Of a stretch of DNA of 6,864 nucleotides, positions 6,111 to 6,864 are shown piece after piece (the first letter of the stretch is position 1; every line of letters starts with the position of its first letter). Under the pieces are notes generated by a model that made no database searches, was not told the DNA's origin, and saw nothing but the letters and a program-made list of their open reading frames with translations. This stretch comes from an uncultured Porphyromonadaceae bacterium (GTDB lineage: Bacteria > Bacteroidota > Bacteroidia > Bacteroidales > Muribaculaceae): NCBI GenBank assembly GCA_905212215.1, contig CAJMDR010000114.1, positions 1 through 6,864 of the forward strand. Direction: 5' to 3'. The translations under genes were made by a program, and so were the position numbers.

Positions 6111-6864
6111 ATGAAGAATTTAATTGTCCGGGCTTTATCAGGCATCATCTATGTTGGTGTGATACTGGGATGCTTCTTTGCAGGTTATCATTGGTTCGCA
6201 GCTTTGGTGATAGTGTTAGCCTGTTTAGCATACGAGGAATCGACTTCAATTTCCATAGGCCCGATAAAATGGCGCAATGTTCTGGTTCCATACCTCGACA
6301 TATTATCTTTGGTGGCTGTCATACTGGCTTTTGCAGAAACCATCTCGCCATGGTGGGCAGTAACCATGATTCTTGTAAGGTGTGTTGCACAATTGTTTGT
6401 AAAAGACGAACATCCGACACGACGTCTTACCATTTCTTTTTTCCAGATATTCTATCTCGGCACAGGACTTGGGACCATGCTCGCACTCTCGGAAGCCGGG
6501 AAAGCAGTTCTGGCAGTGTTATTCTTCATCTGGCTAAACGATACCGGTGCTTTCGTAGTAGGCTCTCTGATAGGCAGGCATAAACTTTGCCAGCAGATTT
6601 CACCCAAAAAGACCTGGGAGGGGTTTGTCGGCGGCCTGTTGTTCTGTGTGGTATTTGCTGTTATAAGCTATTTCTATCTTAACGACTGGTTCGCTTTTCT
6701 TCCGTACACAAATATATGGCAATGGATTGCTGTGGCCTTGACATCGGCTCTTTTCGCCACATGGGGAGATTTGCTTGAATCCATGTTCAAGCGCAATCTT
6801 AACATAAAAGACTCTGGAAAAATCATACCCGGACACGGCGGTATTCTTGACCGTATAGACTCTC
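6111..6864 (+). CDS. cdsA: Phosphatidate cytidylyltransferase (3' end outside window)
   Basis: The frame stays open from the ATG at 6111 to the right edge, giving 251 residues of a protein normally about 270-285 long. CdsA is an integral inner-membrane enzyme that joins CTP and phosphatidic acid to make CDP-diacylglycerol, precursor of phosphatidylethanolamine and acidic phospholipids. Several hydrophobic segments are visible (about 9-40, 60-78, 112-150, 171-190, 202-217). The family signature is complete: SMFKR at 224-228, KDSGK at 233-237 and PGHGGILDRID at 240-250. WLNDTGAFVVG (141-151) and SPKKTWEGF (164-172) are the other conserved blocks. It starts 36 nt after the barrel gene, with no promoter match or hairpin seen in between, so it may share that transcript. 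In many Bacteroidales cdsA follows ftsH; here the upstream neighbour differs. No damage is visible. Confidence 0.95.
   Translation, partial: MKNLIVRALSGIIYVGVILGCFFAGYHWFAALVIVLACLAYEESTSISIGPIKWRNVLVPYLDILSLVAVILAFAETISPWWAVTMILVRCVAQLFVKDEHPTRRLTISFFQIFYLGTGLGTMLALSEAGKAVLAVLFFIWLNDTGAFVVGSLIGRHKLCQQISPKKTWEGFVGGLLFCVVFAVISYFYLNDWFAFLPYTNIWQWIAVALTSALFATWGDLLESMFKRNLNIKDSGKIIPGHGGILDRIDS

Noticed and set aside
6170..6583. 137-codon + strand open frame and an 81-codon - strand frame (6188-6433) near the right end
   Set aside because: Both overlap the cdsA frame, which carries the complete family signature; their translations are Cys/His/Arg-rich shadow sequence.

Overview
The window looks like ordinary chromosome from a member of the Bacteroidales (Bacteroides, Prevotella or Muribaculaceae-like). 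This rests on a canonical Bacteroidetes promoter (TTTG-N19-TAnnTTTG) in the only sizeable intergenic gap, A-rich rather than Shine-Dalgarno-type leaders before several starts, a PorT-type outer-membrane barrel, and a LysM/periplasmic-binding fusion of a kind common in that order. All six recognised genes downstream of the truncated hutI, and hutI itself, lie on the + strand. I see no mobile element, tRNA, rRNA or CRISPR array.

Region 1 (1-3368) is the distal part of a histidine-utilisation (hut) operon: the C-terminal third of imidazolonepropionase (hutI), formiminotetrahydrofolate cyclodeaminase/cyclohydrolase (fchA), histidine ammonia-lyase (hutH), and a TM1586-type nitroreductase-like protein whose start overlaps the hutH stop by 11 nt. 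HutH deaminates histidine to urocanate. HutI opens the imidazolone ring to give N-formiminoglutamate. FchA then handles the formimino group after it has been passed to tetrahydrofolate, so this is the folate-dependent branch that salvages the one-carbon unit rather than releasing formamide. Urocanate hydratase and glutamate formiminotransferase would be expected just upstream, outside the window. A strong perfect hairpin followed by a pyrimidine tract sits between hutI and fchA.

Region 2 (3369-3603) is a 235-nt gap with no gene. It holds the promoter, a short stem-loop that would lie at the very 5' end of the transcript, and an A-rich leader.

Region 3 (3604-6864) is an envelope operon: a secreted protein with three LysM-like repeats fused to a type 1 periplasmic-binding-like domain, a translationally coupled (ATGA overlap) outer-membrane beta-barrel, and after 36 nt the start of cdsA, phosphatidate cytidylyltransferase, which runs off the right edge.

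I do not see a clearly new system. The items most worth a second look are the mid-operon hairpin, the unassigned nitroreductase-like protein tied to hutH, a substitution in an active-site motif of HutH, and the LysM-receptor/barrel pair.
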